From DASRDS01 sp035570055 (GTDB taxonomy: Bacteria > Gemmatimonadota > Gemmatimonadetes > Gemmatimonadales > Gemmatimonadaceae): a stretch of DNA of 64,000 nucleotides. The notes below the pieces were generated by a model. That model did no database searches, was not told the origin of the DNA, and saw nothing but the letters and a program-made list of their open reading frames with translations. This document shows, piece by piece, positions 7,369-15,286 of this stretch (positions are counted from its first letter, which is position 1; the number at the start of each line of letters is the position of its first letter). Location of the stretch: NCBI GenBank assembly GCA_035570055.1, contig DATMLM010000006.1, positions 31,665 through 95,664 of the forward strand, given 5' to 3'. The position numbers were made by a program, and so were the translations under genes.

Positions 7369-9031
7369 CACGGCCGGGCTTCGCGCCGGTGTGCTTTTCA
7401 TCGTGAACGACCTCGACGCCGTTCACGAATACTTCGCGAATCCCCGACGAGATCTGACTCGGCTTGTCGTACGTCGCGTTGTCGATGACCGTGTTCGGGT
7501 CGAAGACAACAACGTCGGCGTAGTACTGCTCCCGCAACAGCCCGCGATCCGGGATCGAGAGCCGCTCGGCTACTGCTGACGTCATCTTGCGGATCGCGTC
7601 CTCGAGCGTGAGGACGTGCTTCTCGCGCACGTAGCGTCCGAGAATCCGCGGATAGTTTCCGTACGCGCGCGGGTGCGTCAGCCCCTTGAGCGAATCTGGA
7701 TCCGAGCCATCGGCATCCGTGCCGAACTTGATCCACGGCTGACTCATCTGGAGCTCGAGGTTCTTCTCGCTCGCAATGAAGAACATGGCGGCGGCCTGCG
7801 CCTTTTCACGCGTCACGACATCCATGAGCGCGTCCGGCCACTCCTTGTGCTCGCGGGTGGCGATCTCGTCGAGGCGCAGACCCTCATACGCTTTGTCCGC
7901 GGGATCTTTGAGACCCACGACCATGACCCCATGCGGCGTCGCGAGTTGGCAGAGGCTCTCCCAGGGGGTGTTCGTGCGGAGCAGATCGGCGCGGATGCGA
8001 GCGCGACTCGCGGGCGCGGCGACGCGCTGCAGCAGACTGTCGCCGGCGGCGCTCCATGGTGGGAGACAGGCCGCGAGCGCGGTCCCGCCAGCTTCCCATG
8101 GGTACATATCGGCCCCGACATCCTGTCCCGTGGTGCGGGCCGAATCGATCATCCCGATCACCTTGGCCATGGTCGGCCAGTTTCTTACGCCCGCGGCCTT
8201 CAAATGATAGATCTCGACCGGAACACCACCTTCGCGGCCGATCCGCATGGCTTCAGTGACTCCATCAACCAGATGGTCGCCTTCTGACCGCATGTGCGTG
8301 ATGTAGACGCCGTGATACGGCGCCATCTCTCTGGCTTCGGCGATCAGCTCGTCGGTACCCGCATACCCGCCCGGCGGGTAGATGAGCGCACTCGCCATGC
8401 CGAAGGCGCCGTCGACCATCGCGCGGTGCACCGCGGCGCGCATGGTGTCGAGCTGCGCGGCGCTTGGCGCGCCGGTGTCCGCCCCCTTGCCATACATGCG
8501 GATCGTGGCCGCGCCGACGAACGAGCCGACGTTCTCGGAGATGCCATGCTGCCCCATCGCGGTGAGCCACTTGCCGAATCCGTGCTCGCCGCGCCAGGTG
8601 GTGTCCACGCGGGCGGAGACCGAGTCGCTGGTCGAGTCGAGCGCCAGCGTCCGGGCGTTGGCCGGCGCCGGTGTCGAGCCTTCGCCGAGGATCTCGGTCG
8701 TAATCCCTTGCGTGACCTTGCTGACATTTCTCCCATCGCCGAGGAGAAAGGCGGAATCGGATTGGCCCTGGATGTCGATAAACCCCGGTGCGACAACGAG
8801 TCCGGTGGCATCGATGCGGCGCTTCGCGCTCGCATTGGCGAGGGCGCCTGACGGCGCCACTCGGACGATACGGTCGCCTTGGATCGCGACATCGCCCGCG
8901 AACCACGGGTTTCCCGTCCCGTCTACGACGTGGCCGCCTGATATAATGAGATCGTAACCCGACGGAGCGGGCGCGGCGCAGGCGGTCAGGAAACCCACCG
9001 CTAGCAGAAGCCGTATACAAGTTGTATACAT
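7331..9031 (-). CDS. N-acyl-D-amino-acid deacylase-like amidohydrolase, lipoprotein, with altered metal motif
   Basis: The 566-residue protein starts at the ATG at 9031 with a lipoprotein signal (LLLAVGFLTAC, Cys18). The rest is an amidohydrolase of the D-aminoacylase group (DLIISGGHVVDGTGNPWFAG). The usual His-x-His after beta-strand 1 (PGFID-x-HxH) reads PGFIDIQGQSD, so Q88 and Q90 replace both histidines. The cysteine ligand of classical D-aminoacylase also appears absent (ILGEGSTPA). Two later histidines remain (YITHMRSEGD, EIYHLKAAG), as does an aspartate in KFGTDADGS. In D-aminoacylase the HxH pair belongs to the weak metal site, so a one-metal enzyme is possible. The context supports release of D-amino acids from N-acyl forms. 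No Shine-Dalgarno sequence is seen before the ATG, which sits on palindrome copy 4. Confidence 0.85.
   Translation of the reverse strand: MYTTCIRLLLAVGFLTACAAPAPSGYDLIISGGHVVDGTGNPWFAGDVAIQGDRIVRVAPSGALANASAKRRIDATGLVVAPGFIDIQGQSDSAFLLGDGRNVSKVTQGITTEILGEGSTPAPANARTLALDSTSDSVSARVDTTWRGEHGFGKWLTAMGQHGISENVGSFVGAATIRMYGKGADTGAPSAAQLDTMRAAVHRAMVDGAFGMASALIYPPGGYAGTDELIAEAREMAPYHGVYITHMRSEGDHLVDGVTEAMRIGREGGVPVEIYHLKAAGVRNWPTMAKVIGMIDSARTTGQDVGADMYPWEAGGTALAACLPPWSAAGDSLLQRVAAPASRARIRADLLRTNTPWESLCQLATPHGVMVVGLKDPADKAYEGLRLDEIATREHKEWPDALMDVVTREKAQAAAMFFIASEKNLELQMSQPWIKFGTDADGSDPDSLKGLTHPRAYGNYPRILGRYVREKHVLTLEDAIRKMTSAVAERLSIPDRGLLREQYYADVVVFDPNTVIDNATYDKPSQISSGIREVFVNGVEVVHDEKHTGAKPGRVIRGPGYPAGGG
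9013..9029. promoter_or_regulatory. Palindromic operator candidate, copy 4, overlapping the deacylase start codon
   Basis: The sequence is GTATACaagttGTATAC. It forms most of codons 1-6 of the minus-strand deacylase (ATG TAT ACA ACT TGT ATA C) and lies 60 bases upstream of the plus-strand serine hydrolase ATG. The position at the start codon matches copy 3 exactly. Confidence 0.6.
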
Positions 9032-9089
9032 GGTGCAACATATTGCCCATGCGCCGGGCGTGGCGCAACCCCCTGTGAGGACTGTTCCG

Positions 9090-11012
9090 ATGGCTCTCCG
9101 CTGGTGCGTGCTTGGCTTGGGCGTCGCTGGGACTCTGCTCGCGCAGACTCCCGCGCCGAAAGCTCCCGTCCCGCTGACCGCGGCGGACCTCGAGTCCTTC
9201 CTCGATGGCTTCATGCCGTTGCAAGTCGACCACGGCAACATCGGCGGCGCCGTCGTCGCGGTGGTCAAAGATGGCAAGGTGTTGTTCGCCAAAGGGTACG
9301 GCTACTCGGACGTCGCCCACAAGCGCCCGATCGTCCCCGAGAGCACGCTGTTCCGACCGGGCTCGATCTCGAAGCTGTTCACCTGGACGGCCGTGATGCA
9401 GCAGGTCGAGCAAGGGAAGCTCGATCTCGACAAGGACATCAACGGATACCTCGACTTTCCGGTGCCGCCGGCGTTCGGGAAGCCGATCACCCTGCGCGAC
9501 ATCATGACGCATCGCGCCGGGTTCGAGGAGACGATCAAGCAGCTGTTCGTCAAGACGGCGCCGGAGCTGATGCCGCGCCGCACGTATCTGATCGAGCACA
9601 TGCCGAAACGCATCTACCCGCCCGGCAAGGTTCCGGCGTACTCGAACTACGCGACGACCTTGGCCGCCTACATCGTCGAGCGGGTCTCCGGCCAGACGTT
9701 CGAGGACTATGTCGAGCAGCACATCTTCCAGCCCCTCGACATGCACCACGCAACGTTTAGACAACCCCTTCCCCCTGCGCTCCAGAGTCAGATGTCCGAT
9801 GGCTACAAGCTGGGGTCCGACAGCGCGAAGGGCTTCGAGTTCGTCGAGGTCGCGCCGGCCGGAGCGCTCTCGGCGGCCGCCGTGGACATGTGCCACTTCA
9901 TGATCGCGCATCTGCAGGATGGCAAGTACGGCACCGTGCAGATCCTGCAACCGGCGACCGCGCAGATGATGCACAGCCCGCAACAGGGTTGGCCCGACGG
10001 CATGCACGCGATGGATCTCGGGTTCTACGAGGAGTCGCGGTACGGTCATCACATTATCGGCCACGGCGGCGACACGCAGTGGTTCCACAGTGACCTGCAC
10101 CTCATCCTCGACCAGAACGTCGGGTTCTTCGTGTCGTACAACAGCGCCGGGCGCCCCGAGGATGGCGGCGCGCGCACGTTCCTGTTCAACGCGTTCATGG
10201 ATCGGTACTTCCCCGAGACCACGCCACAGCCACCCACGCTGGCGACATCGGGCGCCGATGCGCGTACCGTGTCCGGTCTCTACTCGAGCAGCCGGCGCTT
10301 CGAGACGAATATCTTCTCGCCCCTGAGTCTCCTCGGCGAGATGACGGTCCAGCGCGATGCGAAAGACTCGACGCTCCTCACGATCCCCGACGCGAAGCAA
10401 CTCAACGGACAACCGGTTCGCTTTCGCGAGATCGCGCCCATGCGCTTCCGCGACGTCGACGGACACGAGCAGGTCGCGTTCGCCACCGACTCGACCGGAC
10501 GTCGCATCGTGTACCTGGACTTCCCGTTCGAGCTCGCCCAGCGGGTCGATCACACGCTCGACAAGAAGAGCACCAACGTCCAGCTGCTGGTCGTGAGCCT
10601 CATCGTGATGGCGCTCTCCCTCCTCGGCTGGCCCGCCGGCGCCATGATCCGGAAGCACTACGGCCAGACACTCGCGCTCGAAGGCGACGCGCGACGCCTC
10701 CGCCTCATCGTGTACCTCACGTGCATCGTCGCCTTCATTATCGTCGCCATGCTCGTGTCGTTCTTGAACAAGTTCACGAACGACTTCGGCCTCGGAAAGA
10801 ACGGCGACTCCGAGATCCACCTCATGCAGTTCCTGGGTCTACTCGTGGGCCTCGGCTCACTGGTCGCGATCTACCAGAGCATCGGCGCCTGGCGCGACAG
10901 CGGGCGCTGGATCTGGGCGAAGGTCTGGAACACGCTGCTCGCCCTCGCCTGCGTCTTCTTCTTCTGGTTCCTGTTCCACTGGCACCTGCTCAACCCGAAC
11001 CTGAACTACTGA
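9090..11012 (+). CDS. Membrane-anchored serine hydrolase of the class C beta-lactamase / D-peptidase family
   Basis: The protein has 640 residues from the ATG at 9090, where a signal peptide begins (MALRWCVLGLGVAGTLLAQT) and GAGG precedes at 9 bases. The penicillin-binding-type catalytic domain shows S92-x-x-K95 (SISK), Y184-S185-N186 and H325-G-G, and spans about residues 45-380. After a linker domain, the C-terminal 130 residues hold about four membrane helices, unlike soluble AmpC. Family members are class C beta-lactamases, D-aminopeptidases, DD-peptidases and esterases. Beside a D-amino-acid deacylase and a racemase, action on D-amino-acid peptides is a reasonable guess. The gene is divergent from the deacylase and shares palindrome copy 4 with it. 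Confidence 0.87.
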   Translation: MALRWCVLGLGVAGTLLAQTPAPKAPVPLTAADLESFLDGFMPLQVDHGNIGGAVVAVVKDGKVLFAKGYGYSDVAHKRPIVPESTLFRPGSISKLFTWTAVMQQVEQGKLDLDKDINGYLDFPVPPAFGKPITLRDIMTHRAGFEETIKQLFVKTAPELMPRRTYLIEHMPKRIYPPGKVPAYSNYATTLAAYIVERVSGQTFEDYVEQHIFQPLDMHHATFRQPLPPALQSQMSDGYKLGSDSAKGFEFVEVAPAGALSAAAVDMCHFMIAHLQDGKYGTVQILQPATAQMMHSPQQGWPDGMHAMDLGFYEESRYGHHIIGHGGDTQWFHSDLHLILDQNVGFFVSYNSAGRPEDGGARTFLFNAFMDRYFPETTPQPPTLATSGADARTVSGLYSSSRRFETNIFSPLSLLGEMTVQRDAKDSTLLTIPDAKQLNGQPVRFREIAPMRFRDVDGHEQVAFATDSTGRRIVYLDFPFELAQRVDHTLDKKSTNVQLLVVSLIVMALSLLGWPAGAMIRKHYGQTLALEGDARRLRLIVYLTCIVAFIIVAMLVSFLNKFTNDFGLGKNGDSEIHLMQFLGLLVGLGSLVAIYQSIGAWRDSGRWIWAKVWNTLLALACVFFFWFLFHWHLLNPNLNY

Positions 11013-12026
11013 GCCGCTCGCGCGTCGCGCTGTGGCAGAGCGCGCCGACCCGCTGGAGTTTGGCGAGCATGTCCGAGATCGATGTGGCTGGCCGGCGCTT
11101 CTTCTTGAACGGAGCGCGGGCCAGCCAGTCGCTCGCCGCCGCGAAATCGCCGCGCCACACCGCCTCGAACAGGCAGGCCTCGAAAGCGACCTCTCCTGAG
11201 ATCGTCGTTCGCGGCCACCGGCCCTCCCGCATGTGTAGTCGATGAGCCGCTGCAGGAGCGCGCCCGCCGCGACGGTATCGCCGGAGTCGAGGAGGCGATA
11301 GTACAAGAACAAGGTCGCGTCGATAGCCTCACTGCCCTGGGACTCCGACTCGGCGCGTGCGACATCGACGAGCACCTGATCCCAATCCCGCGGCCGCATG
11401 CTGACCAGCATCCCGCGCAAGGCCATGAACGCCAGGTCAGCCGGCCCGGCCTCCCGGAGACGCTGGAGTTTCTCCCCATCCGAGGTCCGTCCCGTCGGGT
11501 ACCGCGCGGGAATCAGGGTCACTACGCCGATAACGAGTGAAATGACCGACCACTCCCAGAGCACGGTCCACGGTCGCGAGAGCAGAAGACCCACGACGCC
11601 GACGACGAGACTGACCGCGGGTCCGGCGGCGACGACCCAGGCCTTGTCGCGGAGATATCGCCGATCTCCGTCCCACCGCCGCGGCGCCGACAACACCCAG
11701 CCGCCGAGCAAGGCAGGTCGCACGCCGAGGCGAAAGCCCTTCCGAGCGGCGCGGGTGACGAATACCGGACCGATGACGATAGAGATCACGCGAAATCCGC
11801 GGGCATACGCCGCGGTCGCGTGGCCGAACTCGTGGAGCGCGGTGGCCACCAGCCAACCGGCGAGGAACAGGAGATCGAACGCGAGTGCGTTTCCGCCGGC
11901 TCTCAAGATGAGGACGCCCAGCGTGCCGCCGAGTATGACGCCGGCTATCGTATGGAGATGATTACGGCCGCGATCGACACCGAGCGGCGGTAGGCCGTCC
12001 GGCGGGCAGACGAGAGGGGGCACCAT
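10990..12026 (-). pseudogene. M50 / site-2-protease-like membrane peptidase, frameshifted near its C-terminus
   Basis: The ATG at 12026 opens a frame with several membrane helices and the zinc motif HEFGH (ALHEFGHATAAYARGF). A second M50-type region (AWVVAAGPAVSLVVGVVG) and a cytoplasmic helical tail follow. At about 11235, after QRLIDYT, this frame turns into an Arg/Pro/Ser-rich read-out of the opposite strand of the serine hydrolase gene. The neighbouring frame continues sensibly (EVAFEACLFEAVWRGDFAAA) to a stop at 10990. A one-base loss or two-base gain near 11235 would explain this; the core protease is intact, so the product may still work. The gene begins 12 bases after the cox operon, and the restored frame overlaps the serine hydrolase end by 23 bases. 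Confidence 0.6.
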
Positions 12027-12038
12027 GCGCCCCCGAAC

Positions 12039-12137
12039 TTAATGCCGTTTCCGAATCGCGAGGATCGTCACGAGCGTGCAGAGACAGAACGCGGGGACCA
12101 TCATGATCCACATGGCCCGCACCATCGTGTGGATCAT
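12039..12137 (-). CDS. 32-residue membrane peptide at the end of the cytochrome oxidase operon
   Basis: The ATG at 12137 overlaps the stop of the subunit IV gene as ATGA, the same junction used at most places in this operon. The product is 32 residues, with a Met-rich hydrophobic helix (MWIMMVPAFCLCTLVTILAI) and a basic end (RKRH). It is too short to compare with families by eye. CcoQ-like or other small oxidase accessory subunits are possible roles. The coupling and the membrane helix support it being real. Confidence 0.55.
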   Translation of the reverse strand: MIHTMVRAMWIMMVPAFCLCTLVTILAIRKRH

Positions 12138-12409
12138 GGGAACCTGAGCGCGGTCACCCGGACGGCGTCGGGCCAGATGTGGTTCAGCATGAGCAGCGCG
12201 AACACGAACCCCGGGATCAGGGTCCAGAAGAGCCCCGGCGGCTCGTACTTGAGGTTCATGAAGTACCGGAGCGCGATGGCCGATTCGAGGATCGCCAGCA
12301 ACAGAAACGACGCGATCAGCACGACCATCGACATGTGCGCGTACGCGAGCCCTGCCTCGATCGCGACGATGCACATCGCGCCGATCCAGGCCATCAGGTA
12401 GAGTCTCAT
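12134..12409 (-). CDS. Cytochrome c oxidase subunit IV-like membrane protein
   Basis: This 91-residue protein has three hydrophobic helices (residues about 4-24, 28-47 and 60-80). It contains ESAIALRYFMNLKYEPP, which fits the CtaF/CoxD type of bacterial subunit IV, where the second helix ends in a FMHL-like motif. It probably stabilises the oxidase. The start ATG at 12409 overlaps the upstream subunit III stop by ATGA, and its own stop overlaps the next small gene in the same way. Confidence 0.8.
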   Translation of the reverse strand: MRLYLMAWIGAMCIVAIEAGLAYAHMSMVVLIASFLLLAILESAIALRYFMNLKYEPPGLFWTLIPGFVFALLMLNHIWPDAVRVTALRFP

Positions 12410-12996
12410 TTGGCGTTGAGGAGGTAGACGAGTGGGAACACGAACATCCAGACCACGTCCACGAATTGCCAGTAGAGTCCAGTCGTCTCGATGTAGCTGG
12501 CGTCCCAGCGTCCGCTCCGGTAGCCGCCAGCGATGACGACGAGCGCAATGAGGCCCGCGACCACGTGGAGCAGACTCAGGCCCGTGATGATAAAGAACGT
12601 GCCGCCGACCAGCGTCGACCCACCGAGCGGGTTGGTGGCGGTCGACCAACCTTCGTGAAACATCGTGACCCACTCGGTCACGTGCAGCACCGCGAACACG
12701 GTGCCGAGCACGATCGTGGCCCCGAGCCACCCCAAGGCCCGCGACTGCTTCCCGTCGCGCGCCGTGACGGTCGCGGCGACCATGGTGAAGCTGCTCGTGA
12801 GCAGCACGACCGTCATCAGGAGGCCGTTGGCGATCGTGGGCCAGAACTCGAAGGGACGGGTCCAGTTCGGACTCGCGAACCGCACATACCCGTAGGCAAA
12901 GAGAACCGCCGCGAACGTGGCCGCGTCCGCGATGATGAAGAGCCACATCGCGAACTTCCGGCTCGGCATGCCGAACGGCGTCGCTTCCATCGTCAT
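12406..12996 (-). CDS. ctaE: Cytochrome c oxidase subunit III (second copy)
   Basis: The product is 196 residues with five or more membrane helices, typical of the five-helix bacterial subunit III. Motifs include KFAMWLFIIADAATFAAVLF, FHEGWS and the C-terminal ETTGLYWQFVDVVWMFVFPL, the family signature. Two in-frame ATGs (13002 and 12996) are possible. I chose 12996 because it makes an ATGA overlap with the upstream gene, as elsewhere in the operon. It is not a close duplicate of the neighbouring subunit III, so the two probably have separate roles, for example as two halves of a seven-helix subunit. Confidence 0.85.
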   Translation of the reverse strand: MTMEATPFGMPSRKFAMWLFIIADAATFAAVLFAYGYVRFASPNWTRPFEFWPTIANGLLMTVVLLTSSFTMVAATVTARDGKQSRALGWLGATIVLGTVFAVLHVTEWVTMFHEGWSTATNPLGGSTLVGGTFFIITGLSLLHVVAGLIALVVIAGGYRSGRWDASYIETTGLYWQFVDVVWMFVFPLVYLLNAK

Positions 12997-13556
12997 AGCC
13001 ATACGGCCAAGACCCCCAGGAGATAGAGCCACAGCACGTCCATGAAGTGCCAGTACAGCGCGACAGCACCCAGCGCGCCGTACGTCCCCGGCCCCACTGC
13101 CACTCTCACCCGCCGCAGCATGTACGCCAGCGCGACGAGGCCCCCAATGAGGTGGAGCCCGTGGGCCGCCGTGAACACGTAGAAGAAGGAGCTCGCTGGA
13201 TTCGTCGCCAGGAACAGTCCTTGCCCCGCCAAATCACGCCACGCCAAGATCTGTCCCACCAGGAAGGCGACCCCAAGCCCCAGCGCCAGGGACAGGTAGG
13301 CGCGCGCCGCGCGCCCCACCTCGTAATCATCGCCAATACGGCGGCGACCGGCTTCGAGCGCCACGCTCGAAGCGAGCAAGATCACCGTATTGACGTAGAG
13401 AATCGACGGCAGTTGGAAGTGATGCCAGTCCGGCGCCCCTTCGCGCCGGACCATCATCGCGCTCGTATAGGCGGCGAACGCCATGGCGATCGCGCCCATG
13501 CCGACCCACACGCCAGTGCGCGCCGCGCTGGGCGGCGACCCGACCTTGGGGGTCAT
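12993..13556 (-). CDS. ctaE: Cytochrome c oxidase subunit III (first copy)
   Basis: This 187-residue protein has five hydrophobic helices. It contains the subunit III motifs FFYVFTAAHGLHLIGGLVAL and ALYWHFMDVLWLYLLGVL. The start at 13556 overlaps the subunit I stop by ATGA. Directly after it comes a second, quite different subunit III. In some caa3-type operons the subunit III family is likewise split over two genes. Confidence 0.88.
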   Translation of the reverse strand: MTPKVGSPPSAARTGVWVGMGAIAMAFAAYTSAMMVRREGAPDWHHFQLPSILYVNTVILLASSVALEAGRRRIGDDYEVGRAARAYLSLALGLGVAFLVGQILAWRDLAGQGLFLATNPASSFFYVFTAAHGLHLIGGLVALAYMLRRVRVAVGPGTYGALGAVALYWHFMDVLWLYLLGVLAVWL

Positions 13557-15286
13557 GGCGGATCCGTTTGCATGATGTAGTCGCCGCGCGGACTCTGGAC
13601 CCCATACTCGTCGGGCCCGTGGGACACCACGAGATGGCGGCCGCCGAAATTATCCCACGGCGGCGGAGACTGCGTCGACCACTCGAGGCTCGTGGCCTCC
13701 CACGGGTTGTCCGGAGCCTGCTCCCCGGCGAACCGGCTCCGAATCAAGTTGTAGAGGAAGATGAGCTGCACCGCGCCGGTGAACAGCGCGGCGATCGTAA
13801 TCCACTTGTGCAGCGGCAGCGCCTGGCCCATGTACTCGGCGGGGAACGACGAATAGCGTCTGACATTGCCGGCCAGGCCGAGGTAGTGCATCGGCATGAA
13901 CACGGCGTAGACGCCGATGAACGTCAAAGCGAAGTGCCACTTGCCGAGCGTCTCGTTCATCATGCGGCCGAACATCTTCGGGAACCAGAAGTACGTGCCG
14001 GCGAAGATGCCGAAAATCGCCGCGACCGCCATGACGAAGTGGAAATGGGCGACGACGAAATACGTCGCGTGGAGATACGTGTCGATCGACGGCTGCGCCA
14101 GAAAGAATCCGCTCAATCCGCCGGTGATGAACACGGAGATGAATCCCAGACAAAACAGCCCCGCCGTGGTGAACCGGTACTTGGACCCATAGAGCGTCCC
14201 GAGCCACAGCAGCGTCGCGATCGTCGCCGGAATGGTGATGATCAGCGTCGGGACGGAGAACCCCATCGCCGACGTGGGGTTCATCCCACTCAAGAACATG
14301 TGATGGCCCCACACGGTGTAGCTCAAGAACCCGATGGCGGCCATGCACCCGATCATCACCCGGGGGCCGAGCAGCGGCTTCCGGGCGAACGCCGGCAGAA
14401 TCGTCGAGATGATGCCGAAGCCCGGCAGGATCGCGATATACACCTCGGGGTGTCCGAAGAACCAGAAGAGATGCTGCCAGAGGAGCGGCGAGCCACCGGC
14501 GTGGGTGAGCACGCGATCATTCACCACGAGGCCGGCCGGGATGAAGAAGCTGGTGCCCGCCACGCGATCCAGGATCAACAGGACACACGCCGAGCTCAGG
14601 ACGGAGAACGCGATGAGCCCGATCACCGAGGTGATGAACCACGCCCACGTGACGTACGGCAAGCGCGCGAGCGACAACCCCTTCGTGCGCATGTCCAGCA
14701 CGGTGCAGATGAAGTTCAGGGCGCCGAGCAGCTGTCCGATGCAGAAGATGAAGATCGAGATCGCCCACAGCGTCTGGCCGGTGCCTTCGCCCGGGCCGGA
14801 GCCGCTCCCGACCGCGCTCAACGGCGCATAGGCCGTCCATCCCGCGAGCGGCGGCCCTTCGGGCACCACGAACGCGGCCACGAGCACGAGGAACGCCGTC
14901 AGCGTGACCCAGAACGACATCATGTTGAAGTGTGGGAACGGCATGTCTTCCGCGCCGGTGTGGAGCGGCAGGAAGAAATTGCCGAAGCCCGCGAATGGCG
15001 CCGTCGTCAGGACGAAGAACACCATGATCGTGCCGTGCATCGTCATGAGTTGCAGATACTGCTCGGGCGTGATCGTGCCGAGCCCCGGCGCTTTGGCGTC
15101 CGGGAATGCCAGGTGAAACCGCATATACCACGAGAGCACCATCCCCGTGGTGACCGCGACCAGTGCCAGGCCGAGGTACTGCTTGCCGATGACCTTGTGA
15201 TCCGTCGAAAAGACGTACTTGCTGATGAACGTCGTGGGCGGGCCGTGGTGGTGCGCGACCGTTGGTGGTGTCGAGACCGTCGTCAT
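13553..15286 (-). CDS. ctaD: Cytochrome c oxidase subunit I (heme-copper oxidase, A-type)
   Basis: The catalytic subunit has 577 residues and about 12 helices. Heme and copper ligands are visible: TMHGTIM, the His-Tyr and proton-channel motif FGHPEVYIAILPGFG, the CuB pair in VWGHHMF, and the two heme histidines in VVAHFHFVM. The Glu in HPEVY marks the A-type D-channel. It reduces oxygen to water and pumps protons across the cytoplasmic membrane. The ATG at 15286 overlaps the subunit II stop by ATGA. A longer in-frame start at 15391 would lie inside the subunit II gene and is unlikely. Confidence 0.97.
   Translation of the reverse strand: MTTVSTPPTVAHHHGPPTTFISKYVFSTDHKVIGKQYLGLALVAVTTGMVLSWYMRFHLAFPDAKAPGLGTITPEQYLQLMTMHGTIMVFFVLTTAPFAGFGNFFLPLHTGAEDMPFPHFNMMSFWVTLTAFLVLVAAFVVPEGPPLAGWTAYAPLSAVGSGSGPGEGTGQTLWAISIFIFCIGQLLGALNFICTVLDMRTKGLSLARLPYVTWAWFITSVIGLIAFSVLSSACVLLILDRVAGTSFFIPAGLVVNDRVLTHAGGSPLLWQHLFWFFGHPEVYIAILPGFGIISTILPAFARKPLLGPRVMIGCMAAIGFLSYTVWGHHMFLSGMNPTSAMGFSVPTLIITIPATIATLLWLGTLYGSKYRFTTAGLFCLGFISVFITGGLSGFFLAQPSIDTYLHATYFVVAHFHFVMAVAAIFGIFAGTYFWFPKMFGRMMNETLGKWHFALTFIGVYAVFMPMHYLGLAGNVRRYSSFPAEYMGQALPLHKWITIAALFTGAVQLIFLYNLIRSRFAGEQAPDNPWEATSLEWSTQSPPPWDNFGGRHLVVSHGPDEYGVQSPRGDYIMQTDPP

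Noticed and set aside
8265..10820. Leftward open frame of 851 codons
   Set aside because: It is antisense to the serine hydrolase and shifted against the deacylase; its Arg/Glu/His-rich composition is typical of a high-GC shadow frame.
12406..13556. The two subunit III genes as a recent duplication
   Set aside because: Their sequences differ almost throughout and only family motifs are shared, so they are old paralogues or two halves of one function.
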